Of a stretch of 64,000 bases of DNA, positions 40,897 to 49,662 are shown one piece after another (the stretch's first letter is position 1; every line of letters begins with the position of its first letter). The notes under the pieces are model-generated. The model saw only the letters and a program-made list of their open reading frames with translations. It did no database searches and had not been told where the DNA came from. The stretch comes from Acidobacteriota bacterium (GTDB taxonomy: Bacteria > Acidobacteriota > Terriglobia > Terriglobales > Acidobacteriaceae): contig JANYDG010000006.1 of NCBI GenBank assembly GCA_025359885.1, positions 1 to 64,000 of the forward strand, read 5' to 3'. The position numbers were made by a program, and so were the translations under genes.

Positions 40897-42501
40897 TCAA
40901 TCAGCCGCTGAGGGTTCTTTCCCCAGCTTTTGCACCTTGCTGTGCTTGACCGAATAGGCAAAGTAGACGACGAGTCCGATCGCCAGCCAGATAAACAGCC
41001 GCGCCCAGTTCTCCCAACCAAGCGAATACATCAGGTAGCCGTTCGCCAGGATTCCAAGAGCCGGAAGAACGGGTACGAAAGGCGTGCGGAATGGTCGAGG
41101 ATGATCCGGGTTCGTCTTGCGCAGGATGATAACCGCCGCGCAAACCATGACGAAGGCAAGCAATGTGCCGATATTGACCATTTTGCCGATCTTGTCGATC
41201 GGGGTAACCGAGCCCACCGATGCCGCCAGCAGACCCACCATAATCGTGTTCTTCCACGGAGTCCTGAACTTCGGATGGATGGCTGCGAAGAATTTTGGAG
41301 GCAGCAGTCCGTCCGCCGCCATGGCATACAGCACGCGCGTCTGGCCAATCAGCATTACCAGCATCACTGAGGTCAAGCCTGCCAGCGCGCCGCAGGTGAT
41401 GATGTTTGAAGCCCAGCCAATATTGTGATCAAGAAAAGCGTGGGTCAGCGGCGCACCGATATTGACCAGTTGCCACGGCACCATGCCCGTCAATACGGCG
41501 GCTACGCCCACATAGAGAAGTGTGCAAATGGCCAGCGAAGCGATGATGCCGATAGGCAGATCCCTCTGTGGATTCTTTGCTTCCTGCGCAGTGGTCGAGA
41601 TTGCGTCAAACCCGATATATGCGAAGAAGATATACCCGGCCGCCGAGCCGATGCCAGCAAATCCAAACGGCGCAAAGGTGTGCCAACTATTGCCCCAGTT
41701 TTCGGGATGGACATAATGTGCACCGAGCGCTAGCACAAACAAGACGACCGCCACTTTGATGATGACGATGCCGGAATTGAACTTTGCGCTCTCCTGAATG
41801 CCGACGACAAGGATCGCCGTAATTACCAGCGCGATGATAAACGCAGGAAGATTGAATCCTATCTCGACTCCGAAAATATGGGGTGCACCCAGGATTTCGT
41901 GGGCTCGCGCAAGGATTGCGTCCGTCGGTGCAGCCAGAACTCCCTTGAGAGCGTCGAGAAAGCCCTGCGTTCCAGGGACTAACTCGGGATGAATCCGCGC
42001 CAGCAATTCACGCGCTGCTGCATCGGTCGAGACCTCGAGGCCAGTCCAATGGTCGTAGCTGATCCAGATGGGTACATGAATGCCGAAGATTTTAAGGAAC
42101 TCGACAAAGTTGGTTGACCAGCCGGAGCTGACTGTACTGGCTCCCATGGCGTATTCCAGTGTCAGATCCCAACCGATAATCCAAGCGAAAATCTCGCCCA
42201 ACGTGGCGTAGGAATAGGTATAGGCAGAACCGGCCAGCGGAATCATGGCGGCAAACTCCGCGTAGCACAGTCCAGCAAAGGCGCAGGCCAGGCCAGAGAG
42301 CACAAAGGAGAGCATCAAACCTGGCCCTGCATAGTGTGCGCCGAGCCCAGCCATGACAAAGATGCCCGCTCCGATCACTGCGCCGACACCCAATGCGGTC
42401 AGTTGTACCGGCCCGAGCGTCCTCTTCAGGCTGTGTCCGCCCTCTTCCTTTGACTCGGTCATGATCAGCCAAAGCGGTTTTCTCTTGAACAGTTGTGCCA
42501 T
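40897..42501 (-). CDS. APC-superfamily amino acid permease (cationic amino acid transporter type)
   Basis: A permease of 534 aa with 12-14 hydrophobic segments. The family's helix 1 motif GVGAVIGAGIFVMAG and helix 3 AEFAAMIPLAGSAYTYSYATLGEIFAWIIGW-type region are present, with IFFAYIGFDAISTTAQEAKNPQRDLP in helix 6 and the following loop, characteristic of the CAT/YfnA branch. A periplasm-facing insert of about 60 aa after helix 4 is somewhat long. It lies 9 nt downstream of a second APC permease gene on the same strand. Confidence 0.92.
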   Translation of the reverse strand: MAQLFKRKPLWLIMTESKEEGGHSLKRTLGPVQLTALGVGAVIGAGIFVMAGLGAHYAGPGLMLSFVLSGLACAFAGLCYAEFAAMIPLAGSAYTYSYATLGEIFAWIIGWDLTLEYAMGASTVSSGWSTNFVEFLKIFGIHVPIWISYDHWTGLEVSTDAAARELLARIHPELVPGTQGFLDALKGVLAAPTDAILARAHEILGAPHIFGVEIGFNLPAFIIALVITAILVVGIQESAKFNSGIVIIKVAVVLFVLALGAHYVHPENWGNSWHTFAPFGFAGIGSAAGYIFFAYIGFDAISTTAQEAKNPQRDLPIGIIASLAICTLLYVGVAAVLTGMVPWQLVNIGAPLTHAFLDHNIGWASNIITCGALAGLTSVMLVMLIGQTRVLYAMAADGLLPPKFFAAIHPKFRTPWKNTIMVGLLAASVGSVTPIDKIGKMVNIGTLLAFVMVCAAVIILRKTNPDHPRPFRTPFVPVLPALGILANGYLMYSLGWENWARLFIWLAIGLVVYFAYSVKHSKVQKLGKEPSAAD

Positions 42502-42510
42502 GCGTTGGGA

Positions 42511-44166
42511 TTACTCCTTTGAATTCGGTTCTAAAGTGACCTGTGTTTTTTGCAAAGACCAGAAGAGATAGACAGGAATGCCGAGCAACACGATGATCAG
42601 TCCGGGCCATGTGTACTGCGGCTTGTACCGCAATAATACGATACAAATCCAACCCGCCATCACGATGTAGATTGCGGGCAGCACCGGATAGCCGAGGGCT
42701 TTGTACGGCCGGGGCTCGAGCGGCCGCTTCACCCGCAGCACAAACAGACCCACGATAGTGAGGATATAGAACAGAAGAACCGCAAAGACAATGTAGTCGA
42801 GCAGTTGCCCGTATGAGCCTGAAATACAGAGCAGCGAGGCCCAGACTGCCTGCACAATCAGCCCCGCCACAGGCGTCTTGTACTTGGGATGCAGCTTGCC
42901 AACTGCCTTGAAAAACAGGCCATCCTGGCTCATCGCATAGTAAACCCGCGCCCCGGCCATCGTCATGCCGTTGGCGCAGCCAAAGGTCGAGACGAGGATC
43001 GCGCCCGCCATGAGGAAGGCACCGGCAGAGCCGAATATCTGCTCCAGGGTGGCTGTACCAACGCGGTCTTCTGAAGCAAATTGAATCCCTCGCGCCAATA
43101 CCGACGTCCCCTGCGAGTCGCCATGGAGCGGCAAAACAAGAAGATAGGCCACGGAAGCCAGCAGGAAAGCGGTCAGCACAAAGCCGGTGCCGAGAACCAG
43201 CGAGAGCGGGATATTTCGTTTGGGGTTCTTCACTTCTCCGGCAGTAAAGGTGATGTTGTTCCACGCATCGGCAGAGAAAAGCGACCCCACCTGCACCACT
43301 GCGAGAATCACCAGCAGGTTCACCAGTACCGTGGGGCCGCCCGCGCCCACCTGGACTGGGTGCAGCGTGGACCAGCCGGCGTTCTTCCAGAAAGCGCTCA
43401 GGCTGTCCCCGAAATTCGCGATCGAGGCGGTCGGATTGCGCCCAATTGTGAAGCCCAGCAGAATCAGCGCGGCAAGCGAAAACCCTTTCGCAGTAGTGAA
43501 GACGTTCTGGATGAGCGAGCCAAGGCGAACCCCGAAGATGTTGACGAAAGCAAGCAGGAAGACGACACAGATTCCGACCAGATTGGCAGTACTGACGCCG
43601 ATTTCCATGTTGCCCAGCACCATCGGCCCCAGGTGAACCTCGGACACGTGTGCAATGTGCCAGAGCCAGTGCTTGCTCGAAATCACGGGAAAGAAGACGC
43701 CTAGAAACTTGCCAAATCCGACAGCGATTGCCGCAATCGTACCGGTTTGAATCACCAAAAAGAGGGTCCAACCATATAGAAAGCCCCACAACGATCCGAG
43801 CGACTCGCGCAGATAGACGTACTGACCGCCAGCTTTTGGCATCATTGCGGCCAATTCACCATAGCTCAGGGCGCAGATGATGGTCATGACGGCCGTAATG
43901 ACCCATGCTGCGAGAAAAAGCGCCGGCGAATCGGTGGTTCTGCCAATCTCAGCATCGACCAGGAAGATGCCGGAACCGATCATGGAACCCACGACGATGG
44001 CAGTAGAACTGAAGAGGCCGAGCGACTGCACCATCTGCGGGTTAGAGGCGGTTGATGACGGATGAGATTGGGATTCAGTTGGGGAGGTCACTTGGATAGG
44101 TTTTACCCGATTCGAAACAAAAAGTCTTCTGCTTTCTTTCGCGGCTACCGGAGTGCCTGCAACCAT
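42511..44166 (-). CDS. APC-superfamily amino acid permease (LAT-like)
   Basis: A second permease, 551 aa, from a different APC branch: helix 1 has IVVGSMIGSGIFLVDAEIGR, helix 3 ELAAMMPKAGGQYVYLRESLG, and helix 6 VQVGSLFSADAWNNITFTAGEVKNPKRNIP, resembling light-chain amino-acid exchangers. The first 45 residues are polar. The ATG at 44166 overlaps the end of thiE by 22 nt; an internal ATG at 44034, just before helix 1, is a shorter option. Tight spacing to the next permease indicates one transcript (thiE, LAT-like, CAT-like). Confidence 0.9.
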   Translation of the reverse strand: MVAGTPVAAKESRRLFVSNRVKPIQVTSPTESQSHPSSTASNPQMVQSLGLFSSTAIVVGSMIGSGIFLVDAEIGRTTDSPALFLAAWVITAVMTIICALSYGELAAMMPKAGGQYVYLRESLGSLWGFLYGWTLFLVIQTGTIAAIAVGFGKFLGVFFPVISSKHWLWHIAHVSEVHLGPMVLGNMEIGVSTANLVGICVVFLLAFVNIFGVRLGSLIQNVFTTAKGFSLAALILLGFTIGRNPTASIANFGDSLSAFWKNAGWSTLHPVQVGAGGPTVLVNLLVILAVVQVGSLFSADAWNNITFTAGEVKNPKRNIPLSLVLGTGFVLTAFLLASVAYLLVLPLHGDSQGTSVLARGIQFASEDRVGTATLEQIFGSAGAFLMAGAILVSTFGCANGMTMAGARVYYAMSQDGLFFKAVGKLHPKYKTPVAGLIVQAVWASLLCISGSYGQLLDYIVFAVLLFYILTIVGLFVLRVKRPLEPRPYKALGYPVLPAIYIVMAGWICIVLLRYKPQYTWPGLIIVLLGIPVYLFWSLQKTQVTLEPNSKE

Positions 44167-44786
44167 CGTTGCAACTCAACCGCAGGATCGTCCTGCTGAA
44201 AGATCGCTGCTGCTACCGCAACCGCATCTGCTCCAGCTGCGAGAATCTCTGGAGCGGTCGCAAGCGTGATGCCCGCCGCAGCCACAATTATCGGAGCCGG
44301 TCCTGCGATCGCACGAAACCGCCGCACACCCTCCAAGCCAATCGGGGCTGCTGAAGTCTGCTTGGTGGTGGTCGGAAAGATGGGACCAAACGCTACGTAA
44401 TCCACCGGGCCAGAGATCGCGGCTTGCAATTCAGCCTCGCTGCCGGCCGAAGTACCAACGATGCGCCCAGGGCCCAGCAGCATCCGCGCATCCGCAGTGG
44501 GCAAGTCTCCAGCATCCACATGAACACCATCAAAGCCAGCTGCGAGAGTCACATCCACCCGGTCGTCGAGCACGAGTTTCACTTCGCCAGACAGCATCGC
44601 CGCCCGTAGCACCCGCGCATCAGCCAACACTTCAGCATCGGTTCCGGTCTTGTTTCGGTATTCCAGCAACTGAAGCCCGGCGTCAGCCAGCGAGCGCCCC
44701 AACCGGTCGAGAAATTGAGGCCTGCCATCCCTCGGGATACGAGAGCTGTCGAGAATCGGATAGACTTTGGGCAACCACCTGCGCAT
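44145..44786 (-). CDS. thiE: Thiamine-phosphate synthase ThiE
   Basis: ThiE joins HMP-pyrophosphate with thiazole phosphate. The TIM-barrel markers are LLEYRNKTGTDAEV (in place of the more common QxRxK), LVLDDRVDVTLAAGFDGVHVDAGDLP, VGTSAGSEAEL, DYVAFGPIFPTTTKQ and VAAAGIT. The length of 213 aa is normal. No other thiamine genes and no recognisable TPP riboswitch were found nearby. The 3' end overlaps the downstream permease gene. Confidence 0.9.
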   Translation of the reverse strand: MRRWLPKVYPILDSSRIPRDGRPQFLDRLGRSLADAGLQLLEYRNKTGTDAEVLADARVLRAAMLSGEVKLVLDDRVDVTLAAGFDGVHVDAGDLPTADARMLLGPGRIVGTSAGSEAELQAAISGPVDYVAFGPIFPTTTKQTSAAPIGLEGVRRFRAIAGPAPIIVAAAGITLATAPEILAAGADAVAVAAAIFQQDDPAVELQRWLQALR

Positions 44787-44821
44787 ACCAGCAGGTTACC
44801 GGATAGACCCTTATCTGGGGC

Positions 44822-45325
44822 TTAACTCTGGTCGGCTGAGGGCCCGTAAATACCGGGAACTGGTACGTTGAGCAGCCGCAGGTCAACCCCCAACTGCGCA
44901 CGATGATGAATGCCGTGGTTGAGCACCCAGTTCCGGAAAACCCGGTACCGTGTGTCGTCAATCCAAGTCTGGCCCATGCCAATCATCTTCCAGTTGTCGT
45001 CCCACCGGGCAGGGTCAAGGGCGACAAGCGCGGCCCGAGCCTCCGCTGACTCCCTGTCAAACCGCTCAAGCAACGCCGCCTTGCTTGCCGGGATGTACGA
45101 CTCAAACTGGTGCTCAACCGCGAATTCCAACTTGTCTATCGTGAGCGTATGAATGGCCCACTCACAGGGCGTTTCCGCCACATGACCAGCCAAACGGCCA
45201 AGTGTAAAAGACTTGGGATGAGCTTTCCAGGTGAAATCTGCGTCGGCAGGAATGGCATCGAGAATCTTGCGAGTCAGGGCCAATTCGCGGTCAAATTCGG
45301 CAATCAGTTCCTGTTGCATGTCCAT
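44822..45325 (-). CDS. DinB-family protein, 167 aa
   Basis: This is a second DinB-like four-helix protein, clearly different from the one at 32.4 kb. Helix motifs with metal-binding histidines are LGRLAGHVAETPCEWAIH and VLNHGIHHRAQLGVDLRLL. The ATG at 45325 has GGAGG 7 nt upstream and gives the family's usual size; an upstream in-frame ATG at 45361 is rejected. It lies 35 bp upstream of thiE on the same strand. No function beyond the superfamily can be given. Confidence 0.88.
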   Translation of the reverse strand: MDMQQELIAEFDRELALTRKILDAIPADADFTWKAHPKSFTLGRLAGHVAETPCEWAIHTLTIDKLEFAVEHQFESYIPASKAALLERFDRESAEARAALVALDPARWDDNWKMIGMGQTWIDDTRYRVFRNWVLNHGIHHRAQLGVDLRLLNVPVPGIYGPSADQS

Positions 45326-45453
45326 TGGCAACCTCCACATTGGTGCCACGCCAGCATACAACGGCGCGGCCCAAAAGGCGAATAAAAAGCGATAATTTGT
45401 TTTTGCGAAGTAACCGTAAACCCGCTCCGCATGGCCATGGCTATCGACGCGAA

Positions 45454-46038
45454 CTACGCCTGAGCAGCCAAGTCCTCCGGCGTGTCGATGTCTACCACTC
45501 CCTCGCCCCAGTCAACCGTCAGCAGGGGAATCGACGGACTTCGCAGCAAAAAACGCGCCCCCGTGTCACCGCTCAAACTCATCAGGCTGCCAAACTGGCT
45601 CGCAGGAAAGATGACGGGGATTCCGGCAATGCCTCCATAACGCGATGCGACGATTGAGGATTCGGCAGCACCTACCCATGTAGCCGCGAGGGCCTCAAGA
45701 TGCGCAGTATTCAGCTTTGGCTGATCGCAAACCAGCAGCATAGCTGCCTTTGCCTCAGGCAAAACCTGGGCAAGAGCCCGCATCCCGGCGTGAATTGAAG
45801 TGGCGATTCCCTTCTCCCAATCGGCATTAACGACAGTTGTAACATCCTGTTGCGCAACTTCGGGCTGGATGAGTTGCTGGTGTGCCCCAAGTACGACGAG
45901 GACAGGTCCAGCGCCAGCCTGGATCGTGATGCGAATTGTCCGGGCGAGCAGGGTCTCTCCATCCATCGGTACCAGTTGCTTTGGCTGGCCCAGGCGTCGG
46001 CTGGCGCCGGCAGCGAGAATGATCGCTGGCATCTTCAT
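45454..46038 (-). CDS. MobA/MocA-like nucleotidyltransferase
   Basis: This is predicted to transfer CMP or GMP to molybdopterin. The N-terminal nucleotide-binding signature is PAIILAAGASRRLGQPKQLV, followed by MLLVCDQPKL (metal-binding Asp), GIAGIPVIFPAS and GDTGARFLLR, closest to the MocA-type cytidylyltransferases of the xanthine-dehydrogenase class. The length of 194 aa is normal. The ATG at 46038 is preferred over an open frame start at 46107. It is divergent from the APC permease at 46.1 kb. Confidence 0.88.
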   Translation of the reverse strand: MKMPAIILAAGASRRLGQPKQLVPMDGETLLARTIRITIQAGAGPVLVVLGAHQQLIQPEVAQQDVTTVVNADWEKGIATSIHAGMRALAQVLPEAKAAMLLVCDQPKLNTAHLEALAATWVGAAESSIVASRYGGIAGIPVIFPASQFGSLMSLSGDTGARFLLRSPSIPLLTVDWGEGVVDIDTPEDLAAQA

Positions 46039-46149
46039 CGCTCTGAGTGTAGCCGAACTCGCTACTTCGGTTGAGTTTGCGCTTGACCGCAGGGTAGGTC
46101 TGGTCACAAACTAAGGTTTCCAGAGCCCAGGCAAACAACAGGAGAGTGC

Positions 46150-47604
46150 GTGACGAAAGACAGCGCGGCGGCAGCAGTGTATGCAGCAGGGGAAACGACC
46201 GGAGTCGACGGGTTGGACAAATTGGACAAATTGGACAAAATGGACAAGGGCTATGGGCTGCACAAAGGCGTCCTTTCGCCCATGGAGACGCTGGCGCAAT
46301 CGGTTTCGACCATGGCTCCATCGACCTCGCCATCGCTCACCATTCCGCTTGTTTTTGCGCTGGCCGGGAACGGGACCTGGTTTGTTTACCTGCTAACCAC
46401 GTGCGCCATGCTGCTGGTAGGCTTTTGCGTAAGCCGCTTTGCCCGAATGTCAGCTTCGCCCGGTTCGCTCTACACCTATACTGCTGACACCCTGCGCCCC
46501 TCTCTGGGAGCCGTTGCCGCCTGGGCGCTGCTGATCGCCTATATCGCCACCGGCGCCTCAGTCGCCGGAGGTGCCCTTTACTACGCGGATGTGCTGTGCG
46601 GCCAGTTCTTTTCATGGACGCCCCCGGCACTGGTGGCCCTGGCATTAACCTTTGTCGTGAGCGGAGCCATCGCCTACCGCGACGTAAAACTCTCTGCCGA
46701 GCTTATGTTGTGGATCGAAATCATCTCTGTCAGCCTTATTGCCATTGTTCTTGTACTTTTGCTCGGCCGTTACGGGCTTCGGCTTGACATGGACCAGCTT
46801 CGATTGAAAGGCGTTTCCTTCACCGGGATGGGCCCGGCGCTGGTGCTGGCCATGTTCAGCTTTGTCGGGTTTGAAAGCGCAACCACCCTGGGCGGCGAGG
46901 CTCGCGAACCCCTCAAGACGATTCCCCGCGCCGTAATTCAATGCGCCATCCTGGCCGGAGTTTTCTTCATGCTTTGCGCCTATTCTGAGGTGTTGGGTTT
47001 CCAGGGAGAAACCGGCAAGCTGAGCGACTCAACCAGTCCGCTGCATGTGCTGGCGAGGAAGGCCGGCGTCAATCCACTCGGTACGGCAATCGACATCGGC
47101 GCCTTCGTGAGCATGTTTGCCTGCGTGCTAGCCTGCACCACAGCAGCCGCACGCGTGCTCTTGAGAATGGCCCATAGCGGGCTCGTACCCGATGTTTTTG
47201 GCCGCACTCACAAGAAGTACGGCACGCCCGTCGCAGGAGTGGCCCTCACCTGCATTGCGATGTTTGTGGCCACAGCCGCGCTCGCTCTTCGCAGCGTTGG
47301 CGGAACGGATATGTATGGCTGGCTGGGCTCCATCTCGGTCTTCGGATTCCTGACCGCATACGCCCTGGTCGCCGTATCGCTGCCCTTCGCGCGCAGAGCC
47401 ATGGGGCGGCATTCACACTTTGTGGCGGCGGTCAGCTGGTTCACGGTGATGGTGATGATTGCCGGAGCCGTCGGCAGTGTCTATCCGGTACCAGAGGCTC
47501 CAGCGCTCTGGTTTCCATATATCTACCTCGGGTACATGGCACTGGGCATGCTGTGGTTCCTGGTACGCCGTAGAACGATCCATGCCCGCCGCGAAACCTC
47601 CTGA
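46150..47604 (+). CDS. APC-superfamily permease with a repetitive N-terminus
   Basis: The third APC permease of the window, 484 aa. The core has STMAPSTSPSLTIPLVFALAGNG in place of the usual helix 1 glycine motif, MLLVGFCVSRFARMSASPGSLYTYTA, and MFSFVGFESATTLGGEAREPLKTIP after helix 6, typical of the amino acid transporter branch. Residues 22-33 are LDKLDKLDKMDK, encoded by 9-nt tandem repeats. The GTG at 46150 follows AGGAG. It stands alone on the plus strand, divergent from the MobA-like gene. Confidence 0.9.
   Translation: MTKDSAAAAVYAAGETTGVDGLDKLDKLDKMDKGYGLHKGVLSPMETLAQSVSTMAPSTSPSLTIPLVFALAGNGTWFVYLLTTCAMLLVGFCVSRFARMSASPGSLYTYTADTLRPSLGAVAAWALLIAYIATGASVAGGALYYADVLCGQFFSWTPPALVALALTFVVSGAIAYRDVKLSAELMLWIEIISVSLIAIVLVLLLGRYGLRLDMDQLRLKGVSFTGMGPALVLAMFSFVGFESATTLGGEAREPLKTIPRAVIQCAILAGVFFMLCAYSEVLGFQGETGKLSDSTSPLHVLARKAGVNPLGTAIDIGAFVSMFACVLACTTAAARVLLRMAHSGLVPDVFGRTHKKYGTPVAGVALTCIAMFVATAALALRSVGGTDMYGWLGSISVFGFLTAYALVAVSLPFARRAMGRHSHFVAAVSWFTVMVMIAGAVGSVYPVPEAPALWFPYIYLGYMALGMLWFLVRRRTIHARRETS
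46213..46248 (+). repeat. 9-nt tandem repeat inside a permease gene
   Basis: Three exact copies of TTGGACAAA and one variant ATGGACAAG encode LDK-LDK-LDK-MDK in the cytoplasmic N-terminus. Because the unit is a multiple of three, copy-number changes would not break the frame. Confidence 0.9.
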
Positions 47605-47646
47605 ATTGACCCAGGACGGGCTCCCTCAGTCCCAGGATGCGCTCAT

Positions 47647-48141
47647 TCAGGCCTGCCCGTCATGGTCTGGCTGCATCAGAATGATCAGGACAAAGCCGAC
47701 AACAGCAAACATGCGGAATGCGGCTTCCTGGCCATTCCACGCGTGTGATTGCCACATCAGGAACCATTCCGCACCGACAGATAGAAACGCGACAAGCCAC
47801 ATGAGCAGGCTAAGTGTCAGGGCCAGAACCGAAATGCGCTTGGCAGCATTGAACTCGGCCGCCGGTTTCGTCAGTGCGCGCAGCAGGTTCCACGCTCCCC
47901 ACCAGCACAGGACCGTCGTGACAATCTCCCAGGCAATGATGGAAAAATAAAAGCTGATGTGGATGAGGGGATCATTGATCGCCCGCCACATCCCATGATT
48001 GCCGGGAAACGTCGTATCCATCATCAGTACATGGCGTACGAACTGGTAGTTTGAATCAAAATCAGTCGTGTTGTTCAGCACCACCAGGGTGTAAAAAAGG
48101 GCAATTGCAGACAGTAAAAGCAGTTTGGCTATGCGGGTCAT
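47647..48141 (-). CDS. DUF2165-family small membrane protein
   Basis: A 164-residue integral membrane protein with four hydrophobic helices. The DUF2165 signature is clear: a first helix ending TLVVLNNTTDFDSNYQFVRH, then VLMMDTTFPGN and MWRAIND, a EIVTTVLCWWGAWNLLRA helix and a C-terminal VVGFVLIILMQ helix. Function is unknown. Its start overlaps the stop of the cytochrome gene upstream by 4 nt, so the two are translated as a pair. Confidence 0.85.
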   Translation of the reverse strand: MTRIAKLLLLSAIALFYTLVVLNNTTDFDSNYQFVRHVLMMDTTFPGNHGMWRAINDPLIHISFYFSIIAWEIVTTVLCWWGAWNLLRALTKPAAEFNAAKRISVLALTLSLLMWLVAFLSVGAEWFLMWQSHAWNGQEAAFRMFAVVGFVLIILMQPDHDGQA

Positions 48142-49100
48142 TTTTGCGCTTTCTGAATTTGAGATGAATCACGTTGAGCCAGCGTCGATTGACTCGTTCT
48201 GGACCAGGCAAAGGTTTTGAAGTAGGCAGTGATTGCTTCGAGTGTTTCAACGTCGTAAGTGCTGTGAGCCGGCATTTTGGCGCACGGCTGAATAGCGACC
48301 GGGTTGCGAATGTATTGCTGAAAGCGGGTAGAATCCGTTGCCGCCCAGGCAGCCAGCACGAGCCAGGAGCGGGAAGCCCGTTCACCCCCCTCGCCGTCCA
48401 GACTGTGACAGCGAAAGCAGTCCTCGCGCGCAATCCTGTAGCCCTGCCAAACTGGAGACTGCTCGTCCCACTTTCCAGCCGGACTGATAGTGCCAAACAC
48501 AACCGCCTCAGAGCGAAACTCAAGCCGCGTCACGCCAAAGGGAACCTGTGGTTCGTCCTTATGCGACAAAACGCTGAACAACGGTTTAAAGGTAGGGTGA
48601 GAGATCAAGTATGGCCCCATCGACGTGTCGTACTCAGAAGCCGGCCACTTGTCCCGCATCTGTCCATTAATCTTCAGCACCAGAAGAGGATGATGTGCAG
48701 CAAGGTAATCCCTGGAATAGTTGGAGCGGTACTTGTCATAGCAGATGGCCACGATCAGGTCAGAATGCGTGGCCTGGCCAAAGAGCTTTGCCAAAGCCGT
48801 TAGAGACACACCACTGATCTCGGTTTTGCCTTTGAAATTTTCATCATCCGTAACGCTGTATGCCTCCTGTGGCATCGCGAGCAGGTCCTCATAGCGAATA
48901 TAGCGGACTGTTCCCAGAGGAAGACCCGCGAGTTCGCCGCCGATTTCGAGGTCCCCGGCTGAGCTTCGTTCGGCATGCAGGATTGTCCAGCCAGAGGGCT
49001 GCTCTGTCTGCTGGACTGCGGTCAGGGCACACGAAACGGCTCCCGGTAAGCCGGGAAGAATCAACAATGTGAACCAAATCAGGGGTCGCAAAGCAGTCAT
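48138..49100 (-). CDS. Exported protein with molybdopterin-domain-like part and C-terminal cytochrome c
   Basis: After a signal peptide (IWFTLLILPGLPGAVSCA) residues about 40-205 resemble the oxidoreductase molybdopterin-binding fold (VRYIRYEDLLAMPQEAY, ISGVSLTALAKLFG, NGQMRDKWPASEYDTSMGPY), although the canonical cofactor cysteine is not obvious, so the assignment is tentative. The C-terminal 90 residues carry one haem c site (CFRCHS), a methionine in KMPAHSTYD and a final amphipathic helix. This would be an extracytoplasmic electron-transfer protein. It is coupled to the DUF2165 gene and divergent from the RidA-like gene. Confidence 0.7.
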   Translation of the reverse strand: MTALRPLIWFTLLILPGLPGAVSCALTAVQQTEQPSGWTILHAERSSAGDLEIGGELAGLPLGTVRYIRYEDLLAMPQEAYSVTDDENFKGKTEISGVSLTALAKLFGQATHSDLIVAICYDKYRSNYSRDYLAAHHPLLVLKINGQMRDKWPASEYDTSMGPYLISHPTFKPLFSVLSHKDEPQVPFGVTRLEFRSEAVVFGTISPAGKWDEQSPVWQGYRIAREDCFRCHSLDGEGGERASRSWLVLAAWAATDSTRFQQYIRNPVAIQPCAKMPAHSTYDVETLEAITAYFKTFAWSRTSQSTLAQRDSSQIQKAQK

Positions 49101-49188
49101 GGCTCATCCTAGCGTGAAGCAAGCCGAAGCCCAAAGAAAATTCCTCGCGCCTTTGATGAAAGCAAAGCGCGTGCTAAATTCAACTCAA

Positions 49189-49662
49189 ATGAAGCCGGAA
49201 GAATCACTCTCAAAACTTGGCCTCGCCCTCCCCGCACCCCCCGCGCCGGGAGGCAACTATGTTTCCGCGAAGAGGGTTGGCAACCTTGTGTTCCTGGCAG
49301 GGGTCATTTCGACCAACTCATCGGGGGTGATGACCGGCACCGTCGGCCAGGACCGCTCAGTCGCAGATGGATACACCGCTGCACGTGCCTGCGCACTGAC
49401 CCAGTTGGCGGTGCTCAAACGCGAACTCGGCAGCCTTGAAGACGTGGTCGAGATCGTCTCAGTCAACGGCTATGTCAATGCCATATCCGGCTTTGAAGAG
49501 TCGCCGGCGGTTATCAACGGCACCTCTGATTTGCTCTTGCAGGTCTTTGGCGAAGCCGGTAAACATGTTCGCGCCGCCGTCGGCGTCAGCGCCCTGCCAC
49601 GCAACGCTATCGTCGAGATTCAAATGACGGTTCGCGTCGCAGACGAAGCGGGGCAGCCATGA
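49189..49662 (+). CDS. RidA-family protein (second copy)
   Basis: This is a RidA/YjgF-like protein of 157 aa, longer than the housekeeping type and of the branch with [20 protein letters not shown]. It also shows [21 protein letters not shown] and the C-terminal [20 protein letters not shown], where the arginine and glutamate of the active site sit. The ATG at 49189 places the first family block at the right distance; in-frame ATGs at 49099 and 49156 are possible. The stop overlaps the acetamidase start (ATGA), so it heads the plus-strand catabolic string. Confidence 0.88.
   Translation: MKPEESLSKLGLALPAPPAPGGNYVSAKRVGNLVFLAGVISTNSSGVMTGTVGQDRSVADGYTAARACALTQLAVLKRELGSLEDVVEIVSVNGYVNAISGFEESPAVINGTSDLLLQVFGEAGKHVRAAVGVSALPRNAIVEIQMTVRVADEAGQP

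Noticed and set aside
42092-43789. 565-codon minus-strand frame spanning both APC permease genes
   Set aside because: It lies in another frame of two well-supported permeases and reads as low-complexity arginine/cysteine-rich sequence.
44145-44821. TPP riboswitch for thiE
   Set aside because: No conserved thi-box segments were found upstream of the gene.
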